64,000 nt of DNA from Luteimonas chenhongjianii (GCF_002327105.1 NZ_CP023406.1:372001-436000), one strand, 5' to 3'. Counted from the stretch's first letter, positions 35,692-47,472 are shown. The notes: generated from the sequence alone by a model not told the origin. Made by a program: numbers and translations.

Positions 35692-38226
35692 CTAGCGCAC
35701 GCGCAACGCCTGCGCGAGGAAGGGCGCGGTCCGGCTCCGGGCCGACTTCGCCACCGCGGCCGGCGTCCCTGCAGCAACGACATGTCCGCCCTCATGCCCG
35801 GCGCCCGGGCCCATGTCGATCAGCCAGTCGCTCGCGGCTGCGACGCGCATGTCGTGTTCGACCACGACCACCGTGCTGCCCGCATCGACCAGCCCCTGCA
35901 GCTGGCGCATCAGGGTGTCCACATCGCTCGGATGCAGACCGGTCGTCGGTTCGTCGAGCACGTAGACCGTGCCGCGCCGCTGCGCGCGTTGCAGTTCGCT
36001 GGCGAGCTTGATGCGCTGCGCCTCGCCGCCCGACAGTTCGGTGGCCGGCTGGCCCAGGCGCAGATAGCCCAGACCGACGTCCAGCAAGGCCTGCAAGGGC
36101 CGGACCACCGCCGCCTCGTCGGCGAAGAATGCAGCGGCTTCGGCAACGGTCATCGCGAGGATGTCGGCGATGTGTTTGCCGCGCAGCGTGACCTGCAGCG
36201 TCTTGGCGTCATAGCGGCTGCCATGGCAGGTCGGGCATGGCGCATAGACGCTTGGCATGAACAGCAACTCGACGCTGACCGCGCCCTCGCCCTCGCAGGT
36301 GCCGCAGCGGCCCTTGGGGACGTTGAACGAGAAATGCCCGGCATCGAAGCGTCGCCGCCTAGCCAACGGGGTCGCCGCGAACAGCTTGCGCACGTGGTCG
36401 AACATGCCGGTATAGGTGGCGAGGTTCGAACGCGGCGTGCGTCCGATCGGTTTCTGGTCCACGCGCACCAGCCGCCGCACCGCGTCCGCGCCGCCGGCGA
36501 TGTGGCCTTCGAGCGGCACCTCGACCCCGCGCTCCAGTGGATCGAGCGGTACGTCCTCGTCCTCGCGGCCCTGGCCCAGTTGCGCTCCGAGCAGCTCGAC
36601 CAGAGCCTGTCCGACCAGCGAGGACTTGCCCGAACCGCTGACGCCGGTGACCGTGGTGAACACACCGAGCGGAATGTCGACATCGAGTCCCTGCACGTTG
36701 TGGCGATGCACGCCGCGCAGCTGCAGCCAGCCTTCGGGCGAGCGCGCCTGTCCTGTCGCCGTCGCGTCGCCGTCGACGAGGTAGCGCCGGGTCTGTGAGG
36801 CCTCGATCTTCGCAAGGCCGTCGAGCGGCCCGCTGTAGAGCACCTGGCCACCGAATTCGCCTGCGGCGGGGCCGACATCGACGATCCAGTCCGCATGGCG
36901 GATCACGTCGATCTCGTGCTCGACGACGAACAGCGAGTTGCCGGCGCCGCGCAGTTGGTCGAGCGCGCGCAGCAGCGCCTGCGTATCGGCCGGATGCAGG
37001 CCCGCGGAGGGTTCGTCCATCACGTAGACCACGCCGAAGAGCTGCGAGCGGATCTGGGTGCCCAGGCGCAGGCGCTGCAGCTCGCCCGGCGACAGCGTCG
37101 GCGTCGCGCGCGCGGGGGTCAGATAGCCCAGTCCCAGATCCTGCAGCACCTTGAGCCGGGCGAGCAGATCCTGGGCGATGCGCTGCGCGGCCAGCGCCTG
37201 TTCGGGATGCGCCTTTGCATGCGTGCTGCCGGCGGCGGCGGGCGCCAGCAACGCGGCGAGCGCATCGAGAGGTTGCTGGGAGAACGCCGCGATATCGAGA
37301 CCGGCAAAAGTCACCGACAGCGCCTCGCGCCGCAGCCGTTTGCCATCGCATTCCGGACACGCCGCGCTGACCAGGAACTGCGCGGCGCGTTTCTTCTGCT
37401 GCGCGCTCTGGGTATTGGCGAAGGTGTGCAGCACGTGGCGGCGGGCACTGGTGAACGTGCCCATGTACGCCGGCTCGACCTTTGCTTTGCGCGCACGCCG
37501 GACCTCCTCGAGATCGAAGCCCGGGTACACCGGCTCCACCGGCTGTTCGTCGGTGAAGAGGATCCAGTCGCGGGTCTTCTTCGGCAGCTTCGACCACGGC
37601 ACGTCGACGTCGATGCCGCGCGAGGTCAGGATGTCGCGCTGGTTCTGTCCGTGCCAGGCACCGGGCCACGCCGCCACCGCGCGCTCGCGGATGGTCAGCG
37701 AGCGATCGGGCACCATCGAGGCTTCGGTCGCGTCGTAGATGCGGCCGAGGCCATGGCAGGTGGGACACGCACCGGCGGGCGTGTTGGGTGAAAAGCCGTC
37801 GGCGTAGATGATCGACTGCCCCGGCGGATAGTCGCCGGCGCGCGAGTACAGCATGCGCAGCGAATTGGAGATCGTGGTCAGGCTGCCCACCGACGAACGC
37901 GCCGTCGGCGTCCCGCGCGCCTGCTGCAATGCGACCGCCGGTGGCAGGCCTTCGATGGAATCCACCTGCGGCACGCCGGCCTGATCGATCAGCCGCCGGG
38001 CGTAGGGCGAGATCGAGTCCAGATAGCGCCGCTGCGCCTCGGCGAACAGCGTGCCGAAGGCCAGCGACGACTTGCCCGAACCGGACACGCCGGTGAAGAC
38101 CACCAGCGCATCGCGCGGAATGTCGACGTCGACATCCTTGAGATTGTGTTCGCGCGCGCCGCGGACGCGGACGCAATGGCTCGGATCCTGCGAAGGGGAC
38201 GCAGGCGGGTCGCGGCGGGCTGTCAT
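35692..38226 (-). CDS. UvrA2-type ABC ATPase (excinuclease UvrA paralog)
   Basis: The 844-residue protein has two ABC ATPase halves. Walker [10 protein letters not shown] is found near residues 46-54 and ~525-533, with zinc-finger Cys pairs ([28 protein letters not shown]). It is ~100 residues shorter than UvrA (~940); I infer loss of the UvrB-binding region, as in UvrA2/DrrC-type proteins. The first ABC signature reads [11 protein letters not shown], where the second has [11 protein letters not shown]. UvrA2 proteins are linked to DNA-damage or drug tolerance. A GATAAT hexamer lies 7 nt before the ATG. Confidence 0.9.
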   Translation of the reverse strand: MTARRDPPASPSQDPSHCVRVRGAREHNLKDVDVDIPRDALVVFTGVSGSGKSSLAFGTLFAEAQRRYLDSISPYARRLIDQAGVPQVDSIEGLPPAVALQQARGTPTARSSVGSLTTISNSLRMLYSRAGDYPPGQSIIYADGFSPNTPAGACPTCHGLGRIYDATEASMVPDRSLTIRERAVAAWPGAWHGQNQRDILTSRGIDVDVPWSKLPKKTRDWILFTDEQPVEPVYPGFDLEEVRRARKAKVEPAYMGTFTSARRHVLHTFANTQSAQQKKRAAQFLVSAACPECDGKRLRREALSVTFAGLDIAAFSQQPLDALAALLAPAAAGSTHAKAHPEQALAAQRIAQDLLARLKVLQDLGLGYLTPARATPTLSPGELQRLRLGTQIRSQLFGVVYVMDEPSAGLHPADTQALLRALDQLRGAGNSLFVVEHEIDVIRHADWIVDVGPAAGEFGGQVLYSGPLDGLAKIEASQTRRYLVDGDATATGQARSPEGWLQLRGVHRHNVQGLDVDIPLGVFTTVTGVSGSGKSSLVGQALVELLGAQLGQGREDEDVPLDPLERGVEVPLEGHIAGGADAVRRLVRVDQKPIGRTPRSNLATYTGMFDHVRKLFAATPLARRRRFDAGHFSFNVPKGRCGTCEGEGAVSVELLFMPSVYAPCPTCHGSRYDAKTLQVTLRGKHIADILAMTVAEAAAFFADEAAVVRPLQALLDVGLGYLRLGQPATELSGGEAQRIKLASELQRAQRRGTVYVLDEPTTGLHPSDVDTLMRQLQGLVDAGSTVVVVEHDMRVAAASDWLIDMGPGAGHEGGHVVAAGTPAAVAKSARSRTAPFLAQALRVR

Positions 38227-38233
38227 GGCGACG

Positions 38234-38239
38234 ATTATC
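38234..38239 (-). promoter_or_regulatory. Candidate -10 element of the uvrA2-like gene (GATAAT)
   Basis: Read on the - strand, GATAAT (five of six consensus positions) ends 7 nt before the ATG at 38226. Transcription would start at about the ATG, giving a leaderless mRNA. No clear -35 box is visible. Confidence 0.5.
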
Positions 38240-38485
38240 GCCCGCGCTCGTGGGCATGCCGTCGTCTGGCTGACACGCCCGTGTGCACGGACCGTGCGAC
38301 CGAGGCGCGCAGCCGTCGATGCGCGAGGTCGTCAGGTCGACACCGCCGGGGCGCCGGCTGTTTGCACGGCGCCTGCAGGGAGCCTGCGCCTGTGACGTCG
38401 ACGCTACCGGTGACGCGTGCCGCCCCCCTGTCGGCGGGGGCGCGTCCCCGGTCGCTCAGCCGTCAGGGGCCCAGCAGCGCCGGCC

Positions 38486-39301
38486 TCAAGCCTGCGATGC
38501 GGTCTGGTCGACGTGCGCGCGCGTGCTGTGCGTGCCTGTGCGTGTCTCGGCACCACGGTTGCGCGCACGCAGCCGGCGTCGCCGTGCGGCATCGATATCG
38601 CAGGCTTCGATCGGCAGCACCCGATAACCGACGTTCGGCAGCGTATGCAGCACGCGCGTGTCGCGGCCGCGGTCAATGGCCTTGCGCAACACATAGAGAT
38701 GGCTGCGCAGCGCGTCGGAGTCGGGCGTCTCCAGGCCCCAGAGCTCGTGCTCGACCTGAGAGCGCGTGACCACGCGTGGCGATTCGCGCATCAGGATCTG
38801 CAGGATGCGGAAGCCGGTCGGCGTCAGGTCGATCACTTCGCCGGCGCGCGTGACGGTCTGCGAGCGCGGGTCCAGCGTCAGGTCCCCGACCTCGAGGATC
38901 GCCGGCGCCACTTCGGCGCGGCGACGCCGGATCAAGGCGGTGATGCGCGCTTCCAGCTCGGCCGGAAAGAACGGTTTGGTCATGTAATCGTCGGCCCCCG
39001 CGTCGAGCCCGTCGATCTTGTCCTGCAGGGTGTCGCGCGCGGTCACCATCAGAATCGGTGTTTCCGTATTCGCGCCATCCTCTCGAAGACGTCGACAGGC
39101 CTCCACCCCATTGAGGCGCGGCATGGCCACATCGAGCACGATGACGTCGTAGGCGTTCTCGCGGGCCAGGTTGATCGCGTCGAGTCCATCCTCGGCAAAG
39201 TCGATCTCGTAGTGATGCCGTTCGAGCCACTCGCCGACGAGTACCGCCATGGTCTTGTCGTCTTCGACGAGAAGCACGACCCCGCGGGTTTTGCTTGGCA
39301 T
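38486..39301 (-). CDS. OmpR/PhoB-family response regulator
   Basis: The 271-residue protein has a complete receiver: acidic pair EDD at 13-15, phosphoacceptor Asp57 in VIVLDVAMP and Lys109 in MTKPF. A winged-helix DNA-binding domain follows (~130-235, with DLTPTGFRILQILM and RSHLYVLRKAIDRG). About 30 Arg/Thr-rich residues form an extra tail. The start at 39301 has a strong AGGAGG 7 nt upstream. No cognate histidine kinase is adjacent, so it is an orphan here. Confidence 0.95.
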   Translation of the reverse strand: MPSKTRGVVLLVEDDKTMAVLVGEWLERHHYEIDFAEDGLDAINLARENAYDVIVLDVAMPRLNGVEACRRLREDGANTETPILMVTARDTLQDKIDGLDAGADDYMTKPFFPAELEARITALIRRRRAEVAPAILEVGDLTLDPRSQTVTRAGEVIDLTPTGFRILQILMRESPRVVTRSQVEHELWGLETPDSDALRSHLYVLRKAIDRGRDTRVLHTLPNVGYRVLPIEACDIDAARRRRLRARNRGAETRTGTHSTRAHVDQTASQA

Positions 39302-39709
39302 TGAATTCCTCCTGGTTCCCTTGGCCAGGACGCGCTGACGCGACTCCTGGAACACTTTCTGCGCAGGACAGGAAGCGACCTGCAGGCATTCCCCTGTCCT
39401 CATCCGATCGTTCCCCACGCCCTCGGTGCCACCGACCGGCGGCCTGTGGCACGTCGTCGGAGGCTCCTGCGGGGGAAGCGTTTCGGGGACACCTGTTGTC
39501 GGTGTTTGCACGTTGGGCTGCCGTGAAGCCTTCCGTAGAGTTTTCACGCCACGCAGATTCTTCCCGACCGTCAGGCACAGGTCGTGATCACCTCTGCGAC
39601 TGCGTAGCGCTGCCTGTCCGGAGAGCGGCGGTTCGCTCGGGCACGGCACGCGGTGCGGTCTCCCGCCTTGACTCGCCGCGCCGGACCTCCCCGCTAGAGC
39701 ACCCCCGGT
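39302..39709 (-). other. Non-coding stretch upstream of the OmpR-type regulator
   Basis: The 408 bp lie between the stop of the stand-alone receiver and the start of the OmpR-type regulator, both on the - strand. They should hold the promoter of the latter. I found no clear -35/-10 pair and no convincing ORF. Confidence 0.45.
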
Positions 39710-40087
39710 TCACCCCGCGATCTGTACCGCGAGAACTCCCGCCAGCTCATCGAAATCGATGGGCTTGAGGCAGTGCGGCACCCGGGAGAAGCGGGGCGGC
39801 AACAGGTCGCGCGCGTAGGCGGTTACGAAGACCAGCGGGATTCTGCGCGCCTGCACGGCATCGGCCACGGCGAAGGTGCATTGGCCTCCAAGGTTCACAT
39901 CGAGGAGTACGGCTTCAAGGCCGTCCACTCGCGACACGGAACGCAGCGCGTCCTCGACATTGCCGACCGGCCCCAGCACCTGCGCACCAATGGCCCGAAG
40001 CGCTTCTGCAAGCGCATCGGCAATCAGATAGTCGTCCTCGACCAGCAGGATGTGGCGATTCAGAAGGGGCGCGGAAAGTAGCGTCAT
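39710..40087 (-). CDS. Stand-alone receiver-domain protein
   Basis: The 125-residue protein is a bare CheY-like receiver. EDD is at 17-19, phosphoacceptor Asp63 lies in AVLLDVNLGG, Thr89 in FVTAY and Lys108 in CLKPID. There is no output domain. The VNLGG and CLKPID signatures resemble receivers of the histidine-kinase-associated CpdR/PhyR-neighbour type. The ATG at 40087 is chosen because the upstream extension is not receiver-like. It is the last gene of a signalling set on the - strand (41746 to 39710) and may act as a phosphate shuttle or sink. Confidence 0.88.
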   Translation of the reverse strand: MTLLSAPLLNRHILLVEDDYLIADALAEALRAIGAQVLGPVGNVEDALRSVSRVDGLEAVLLDVNLGGQCTFAVADAVQARRIPLVFVTAYARDLLPPRFSRVPHCLKPIDFDELAGVLAVQIAG

Positions 40088-40227
40088 GGACGTGGGCTCC
40101 TCGTCTATGCCGCCCGGTCCGACCGCGGCAGCGAGGAGATGCTGGGACATGCGCCGTGCAGCCAACGCGAGGCTCGGCGGTTGTGCAACTGCAGCGTTGT
40201 CGTTCGCTGCAGGAACTGCCGGAACTA

Positions 40228-40455
40228 CTACTCGCGAGGGGGCTCGGCAGGTCTGTGTGCGGAGCCCCGCAGCAGGTCGCGGATGCGGACCAGGGCGACT
40301 TCCGCGCGATCCAGCGCTTCAAGCGCCCGCACATGGTCGCCGTCGGCGACGAGGCGCCGGCCGAGCGTTACGGAAATCCCGACGGCGTTTGCCGCATTGC
40401 GCAGGTCATGCATCCATTCGCGTTCCTGCGTATCCATGGCGTCAGCTGTGCTCAC
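40228..40455 (-). CDS. 75-aa protein resembling an isolated histidine-kinase phosphoacceptor (DHp) segment
   Basis: The protein has an H-box-like motif HDLRNAANAVGISVTLGRRL (His16), as in the dimerisation/phosphoacceptor helix of histidine kinases. A second helix follows (ALEALDRAEVALVRIRDLLRG). There is no ATPase domain and no room for one. The start is GTG at 40455, overlapping the end of the NtrC-like gene by 14 nt; an ATG at 40437 would still include His16. The overlap suggests coupled translation. It could be a phosphotransfer protein for the neighbouring receivers or a fragment of a former kinase. Confidence 0.65.
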   Translation of the reverse strand: MSTADAMDTQEREWMHDLRNAANAVGISVTLGRRLVADGDHVRALEALDRAEVALVRIRDLLRGSAHRPAEPPRE

Positions 40456-41746
40456 GTTGTTTCATCCGCGCAAGATGGTTGTGGACAGTGCGCACGCTGA
40501 CGCCGAGCAGACGTGCCGCCGCAGTCTTGTCGTTGCCGCAGTGCTCGAGCGCCTTGATCAGCATCCGACGCTCGATTTCCGCCCAGGGGGTGCCGAGCGT
40601 GAACGCCAGCGTGTCACCGACCTCGAGCGGCGGCGGCATCCGCGCAGCCTCCAGATGCATGACGAGCTCCTCGCCAGGGGCCAGCAGATACGCGCGGTGC
40701 ACGACATTGCGCAGCTCACGGACATTGCCCGGCCAAGGGTGGCGGCGCAGGGTGCGGGCACTCTGCGGAGACAATCGCTTCTCAAGGTCATAGCGGCGGT
40801 TGAACGCATCCACGAAGCGGCGCGCGAGCAGCAGCACGTCTTCGTCGCGCTGGCGAAGCGGCGGGATCGGGATGTGGACTTCCGCGATGCGGAAATACAG
40901 GTCCTCGCGCAGTCGGCCTTCCGCGAGCGCGACGCGCGGATCGAGCCGGGTCGCGGCAATGATGCGGACGTCCATGTGCTCGAGCTCGTCAGCGCTCTCG
41001 ATCCGGCGTAACAGGGCGCCCTGCAAACCTGCCGGCAAGGCGGAAACCTCGTCCAGGAACAGGGTGCCATCGGATGCTTCCGCAAAGACGTCACCTGCAC
41101 CCTGGCCCTCGCCGCGCCTCGAACCGAGCAACCGCTCGATCAGGTGCTCGGGTGGCATGGATCCGCAATCCAACCGGACAAATGCACCACTCCGCCCGCT
41201 CATGGCGTGGATCGCGCGGGCAAACATGTCCTTTCCTGCTCCGGTCTCGCCGGTCAGCAGCAAGGCTACTTCCGTGGCCGCCAGGGCACGTGCCAGTCGC
41301 GTGGGTTCGCGCATCGCCGCGCTCGCCGCGACGACGCCCGGGATGGGTTCGGCGCCGGGCACCTCCACGGTGCGCGAGACCCGCCGCGATTCACGCAGCA
41401 CTGCGACGAACGACATCGGATCGAAAGGTTTGACGAAGTAGTCGTTGACCGGCCCGGATACCGCACGCGCAGCCGTCTCGACACTGGGGTGACCGGTGAT
41501 CACCGCGACCCGCGGATGCAGGGCGGGGTCGATTTCCGCCAGCAGATCCAGACCGGAGCCGTCGGGCAGCTGGATATCGAGCAGCAATACATCCGAGCCC
41601 ACGCGCAGAGCTTCGCGCGCCTGCGCCACGGTGGCGGCCAGCCGCGGGGAGAAGCCTTCGGTCCGTGCGAGCCCCGCGATCGATTCCGCGAAACCCGCGT
41701 CGTCGTCGATGATCAGGAGGTCAGACACGGCGGCATTCGCCGGCAC
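40442..41746 (-). CDS. NtrC-like response regulator with AAA+ domain but no GAFTGA loop
   Basis: The 434-residue protein has a receiver (DDD at 14-16, Asp57, Lys106 in VKPFD). An AAA+ domain has Walker A GETGAGKD at 166-173, Walker B TLFLDE at ~228-233 and the RLREDLYFRI and HPWPGNVRELRN blocks. A Fis-type HTH closes it (TAAARLLGVSVRTVHNHL). The GAFTGA loop that contacts sigma-54 should lie near residues 212-218. Instead the sequence reads SRRGEGQGAGDVFAEA, shortened and altered. The start is GTG at 41746 or 41728, without a clear ribosome-binding site. It probably does not activate sigma-54 in the usual way. Confidence 0.92.
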   Translation of the reverse strand: MPANAAVSDLLIIDDDAGFAESIAGLARTEGFSPRLAATVAQAREALRVGSDVLLLDIQLPDGSGLDLLAEIDPALHPRVAVITGHPSVETAARAVSGPVNDYFVKPFDPMSFVAVLRESRRVSRTVEVPGAEPIPGVVAASAAMREPTRLARALAATEVALLLTGETGAGKDMFARAIHAMSGRSGAFVRLDCGSMPPEHLIERLLGSRRGEGQGAGDVFAEASDGTLFLDEVSALPAGLQGALLRRIESADELEHMDVRIIAATRLDPRVALAEGRLREDLYFRIAEVHIPIPPLRQRDEDVLLLARRFVDAFNRRYDLEKRLSPQSARTLRRHPWPGNVRELRNVVHRAYLLAPGEELVMHLEAARMPPPLEVGDTLAFTLGTPWAEIERRMLIKALEHCGNDKTAAARLLGVSVRTVHNHLARMKQREHS

Positions 41747-41885
41747 GCAGATTTTTCATCGTGTCGACTGTGGATCACAGCTCGTGAATCCACTGTGCTT
41801 TTCCGCGCACATGGCGGCCGCGCCTTTCCCTGATGTGCAACTGCCGCACGCCTTGCACTTCTTTCACGGAACGGAACCTCCGTAT

Positions 41886-42146
41886 TCAGGCGTATACGAG
41901 TGGCAGCGCTTCGGATACGGTCGGCGCCGAAAGCGGAACCGCACGCGCAGACGTCATCGCCTCGGTGGCCACGAAGGTACCGTCGGCATTACGGACCCGC
42001 AGCAGCCCGCCGCCATCGATGATGCGGCGAACCGCGCGATCCTGCAGCGCGGATGTGCGGCTGAAGTAGGTATGGATGATCTGTCCGGTCGGGTCACTGA
42101 GTACCCAGAGGCGCAGGCCCATGTCGTACTGGATGGTGTGTGTCAT
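41886..42146 (-). CDS. Small DUF2188-like protein
   Basis: The 86-residue protein reads as one small alpha/beta domain: YDMGLRLWVLSDPTGQIIHTY, then a helix RTSALQDRAVRRIIDGG, then LLRVRNADGTFVATE. The strand-helix-G-LV-DG pattern resembles DUF2188 proteins, though the match is not strong. The ATG at 42146 has AAGGAG 7 nt upstream. It lies between the NtrC-like regulator and a divergent DUF892 gene. Confidence 0.7.
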   Translation of the reverse strand: MTHTIQYDMGLRLWVLSDPTGQIIHTYFSRTSALQDRAVRRIIDGGGLLRVRNADGTFVATEAMTSARAVPLSAPTVSEALPLVYA

Positions 42147-42337
42147 CGCGCTCTCCTTCAATGGCCCCATTGTTCAGGGCCCAGATCCAGAGCCTGTGAA
42201 CCTCCGGGCAGCAGCGGGCAGCAAGTGCGCGACGCAGAAAACACTGCGCGCGTCAGGGCGCAGGGTCGGTCGCCTGGTCACGTTTCCTCCACCGTCGACA
42301 GCGCCAACTGACGGCCCATTCACCTCGAGGTACTGCG

Positions 42338-42832
42338 ATGGCGATCAAGACCCTGGAAGAGCTTTTCGTTCACGAGTTGTCGGACGTCCACTCGGCGGAG
42401 CGGCAGATGTCCAAGGCCCTTCCGCGTCTCGCGCGTGCTGCGGAAAACCCGCAACTTACAGCGGCCTTCGAAACCCATCTGGAAGAAACCGTCGGGCAGA
42501 TCGAACGCCTCGACCAGGTGGTCGAGTTGCTCGGCATCCGCCTCAAGCGCATCAAGTGCGCGGCCATGGAAGGGCTGGTCGAAGAAGGCAAGGAAGTGAT
42601 CGACTCGATCGAGAAAGGCCCCGTGCGCGACGCGGCGCTGGTGGGCGGCGCGCAGAAGGTCGAGCACTACGAGATCGCGGCCTACGGCACCTTGTGCGCC
42701 CTGGCCAAGCAGCTCGGCTACGACGACGCGGTGAAGCTGCTGAAGGCGACGCTGGACGAAGAAAAGGCGACCGACGAGAAGCTGACGATCCTGGCCGAAT
42801 CGGGCGGCAATCAGCGCGCTGCGCAAGCCTGA
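42338..42832 (+). CDS. DUF892 (YciE/YciF) ferritin-like stress protein
   Basis: The 164-residue protein has the YciF pattern: TLEELFVHELSDVHSAERQMSKALPRLARAAENPQL at the start, HLEETVGQIERLDQVVELLG in the middle and EHYEIAAYGTL followed by AKQLGYDDAVKLLKATLDEEKATDEKLT at the end. Glu and His residues at regular spacing suit a four-helix ferritin-like di-metal bundle. Family members are induced by osmotic and general stress in enterobacteria; their chemistry is unsettled. The gene has its own upstream region. Confidence 0.93.
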   Translation: MAIKTLEELFVHELSDVHSAERQMSKALPRLARAAENPQLTAAFETHLEETVGQIERLDQVVELLGIRLKRIKCAAMEGLVEEGKEVIDSIEKGPVRDAALVGGAQKVEHYEIAAYGTLCALAKQLGYDDAVKLLKATLDEEKATDEKLTILAESGGNQRAAQA

Positions 42833-43236
42833 TCGGTACATCCGGCCGTCTGGCGGATGGCAGCGCCGGGCGCTGTCACTCGCTGTCGTCTGCTGCAGTG
42901 GGGGCCGGCGCCGCAGGGTCTGGCATTGCGACCTGAGTGCGGACAGTGCCTGCGAGAAGTTCGCGTGTGGCGCTTGGTGCGAGCGCGCGCTTGCCTGCGA
43001 GGATGCACGCGTGATGACGCGTCCTTGGCAGCCGGGTGAGCACCGGCGCCGGCCGAGTCCGGCGTCGGTGCCCAGGCGGGGCGATTCATTTCGCGGAGCA
43101 AGACACCTCCACGAACAGGAGCGGCCGGCCTGGTCCCGGCCGCGTCCCGTCAGGATGGTGGTGCGCTAGCAGTGCTATCGCGGGCGGGCCCGGCGACGGG
43201 CTGAGCGCCCAGTCGCTACTACCGCTTAAGATCAAC
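42833..43236 (+). other. Non-coding stretch with one hairpin between convergent genes
   Basis: The 404 bp separate the DUF892 stop from the end of the sialidase-like gene. A 13-bp stem with one mismatch (43040-43052 with 43059-43071, loop CCGAGT) lies about 210 bp past the DUF892 stop and has no T-run. I see no other structure and no convincing ORF. Confidence 0.45.
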
Positions 43237-44541
43237 TCAACGGGCGACCTGCACGCCCCGCAGCGACGGCGCACCTTCGCTGACCTCGGTCCATACGATG
43301 TAGGCCTGTCCATCGCGGACCTGCATCTGCGGAAATCCGGTGCCACGGCCGCGCCCCTGGGGGCTGGCGACCTCGATGCGTTCGTATTCGGTCGCAAGAT
43401 CCGGACTGCGGCGCGACAGCCACAAGGACTGCACGCCCGCCGCGTTCTCGCGCAGCCACAGCGCCCACGCCTGCCGGTCGTCGAGTGCGACGGCCACCCG
43501 CCCCTGCACCTCGGCGCCGCTGTCGAGCACGACCGGCGCGGCGAAACTGTCGCCCGCATCGTCGCTGCGTGCGATCTGCACCTGCGGCTCGCCCGATTGC
43601 GCGCTGTACCAGGCGACGACGACGTCGTTCTGTACCGCGGCGACGTCGGGACCATTGACCGGACAGGCAGGCATCACCCAGTCGTCAGCATGAACGCGTG
43701 TCGGCTCGGTCCAGCCGTCGCCCTCGAAGCGCGTGGCCATGATGTCGCGCACCTCGCCATCGCTGCGGCCGCGGTAGACCAGCAGTGGCCCGCGCGCGGT
43801 CACTGCGGCGGCAGTCTGGCAGCAGTCGCAGACGCTGGCATCGATCTCGTGCTCGCGCACCCGGCGTAGATTGGCGTCGAACTGGGCCGCGCGCAGGGTC
43901 ATCGGGCGGCTGTCGGTCTCGCTCCCATGTCCACCCTCGTGGCCACCGTGGCTCGTGCCGACGGTGTTGCGACCATCCAGCCAGGCGATGCCGATGCCGC
44001 CGTCCTGTGGCCACATCGACACGAAGCCGTGTTCGGTCCGGGTGCCGTCGTCATGCGGAACCACCGGCGCGCCCCAGTTGGCGCCGCCGTCGGCGGAGCG
44101 GACCAGGGCGACGTCGTAGGCATAGGGCGCATCGCCGCTCTTCTGCAGCCACTGCGCCCACAACGCACCGTCGGGCGTCGGCAGGATATGCGGCGTATCG
44201 GCCCAGTTGACGAACATCCGGTTGCCGATCGCGATCGTCGTCGGCGCGTTGCGCCACACCTGCCCGACTGGGTCGAAGCGCGAGAACTGGAACACGTGGC
44301 GGCGCCCTTCACGCGAGTTCACCCAGCTGAGCGCCAGCACGCCGTCTGCGCCGATGGCCAGATCGGGCGAGGCCGAGCCGGCACCGGTGGCCGGCAATGC
44401 CCATTCGACGATACGGCTTGGCGCGTCGACCGCGACGGTCGCGGCTGCGTCCGACGACCGCGACGGCTCCGGGGCATCCCCGCCGCAGGCGGCCAGCAGC
44501 GACGCGGCCAGCACCACAGGAAGTGCGCGCAGTGCGGGCAT
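43237..44541 (-). CDS. Lipoprotein with sialidase-like beta-propeller and CxCC motif
   Basis: The 434-residue protein has a signal peptide with lipobox LAAC near residue 18, so it should be lipid-anchored. The rest has a six-bladed sialidase-like propeller pattern with Asp-box repeats (SADGGANWGAP near ~150, SDDAGDSFAAP near ~335). No catalytic sialidase residues can be assigned with confidence. A CDCCQT motif near residue ~240 (with ACPV ~60 residues later) could bind metal or form disulfides. The start at 44541 is preferred because it places the lipobox properly; 44574 is an alternative. Confidence 0.8.
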   Translation of the reverse strand: MPALRALPVVLAASLLAACGGDAPEPSRSSDAAATVAVDAPSRIVEWALPATGAGSASPDLAIGADGVLALSWVNSREGRRHVFQFSRFDPVGQVWRNAPTTIAIGNRMFVNWADTPHILPTPDGALWAQWLQKSGDAPYAYDVALVRSADGGANWGAPVVPHDDGTRTEHGFVSMWPQDGGIGIAWLDGRNTVGTSHGGHEGGHGSETDSRPMTLRAAQFDANLRRVREHEIDASVCDCCQTAAAVTARGPLLVYRGRSDGEVRDIMATRFEGDGWTEPTRVHADDWVMPACPVNGPDVAAVQNDVVVAWYSAQSGEPQVQIARSDDAGDSFAAPVVLDSGAEVQGRVAVALDDRQAWALWLRENAAGVQSLWLSRRSPDLATEYERIEVASPQGRGRGTGFPQMQVRDGQAYIVWTEVSEGAPSLRGVQVAR

Positions 44542-44626
44542 GGCACGGCGCGGAACACACGGAAAGGCGGACATGGCAAGGCTCGCGGGCGTGTCGGATT
44601 CAGGCCACAAGCGTACCTTCTGCGCC

Positions 44627-45009
44627 ATGACCGCGTGTCTCCGCACCCGCCCGCAAGCGTCATCGTCGTGCGTCACCGCTCCGCTGGAAGCGCAGATCGC
44701 CTGCGACCTCTTGCGCGCCGAGGGCATCGATGTGCACCTGGGGGACGCGCACATGGCGGTCGCGAACGGGGAATGGCGTCTGGCGATCGGAGGCGTGAAA
44801 CCGCATGCGCGCGACGAGCAGCTCGCGCAGGCCCGCGAACTCTCCGCTGGCTGGAGGCCGGAGAGTTTCGGTTGCCGGCAGCCGATGACGAGGCCCAGGC
44901 CGCGCAGGCCGACGCGCCCCCACGCGAAAACCTCTCCAGCCGGCTGGCATGGGTGGGACTGATGCTGTTGGCGATTCCACTGCCCTGGCGCCGCCGCCTG
45001 CGCGACTGA
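44627..45009 (+). pseudogene. DUF2007-family gene interrupted by frameshift(s)
   Basis: Two frames each encode part of one DUF2007-like protein. From ~44680 the frame of the ATG at 44627 reads PLEAQIACDLLRAEGIDVHL, then GDAHMAVANGEWRLAIGGVK and ends in sense near ARELSAG. The -1 frame then continues LRWLEAGEFRLPAADDEAQ and ends with a membrane segment (LAWVGLMLLAIPLP) at 45009. The break is at about 44843-44848; one missing base (CTG-CTC read as CTCTC) would explain it. A second shift near 44670 is possible, because the expected start (VIVVRH) is in another frame. Sequencing error is an alternative. It is divergent from the sialidase-like gene. Confidence 0.7.
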
Positions 45010-45114
45010 CGCGGACGCAGCGCGCAGCGACCTGCTTGTCAACGGGTACCGCCGGCCCGGAGGGATTGCCACAATCGCCGCGCGGCGCTGCTGCCGCGCT
45101 CAATCGTGGATCCA

Positions 45115-47472
<2,358 letters not shown>

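Noticed and set aside
41886..42311. + strand frames across the DUF2188-like gene and its upstream region
   Set aside because: The - strand gene has AAGGAG and a domain-like pattern; the + strand frames have neither.
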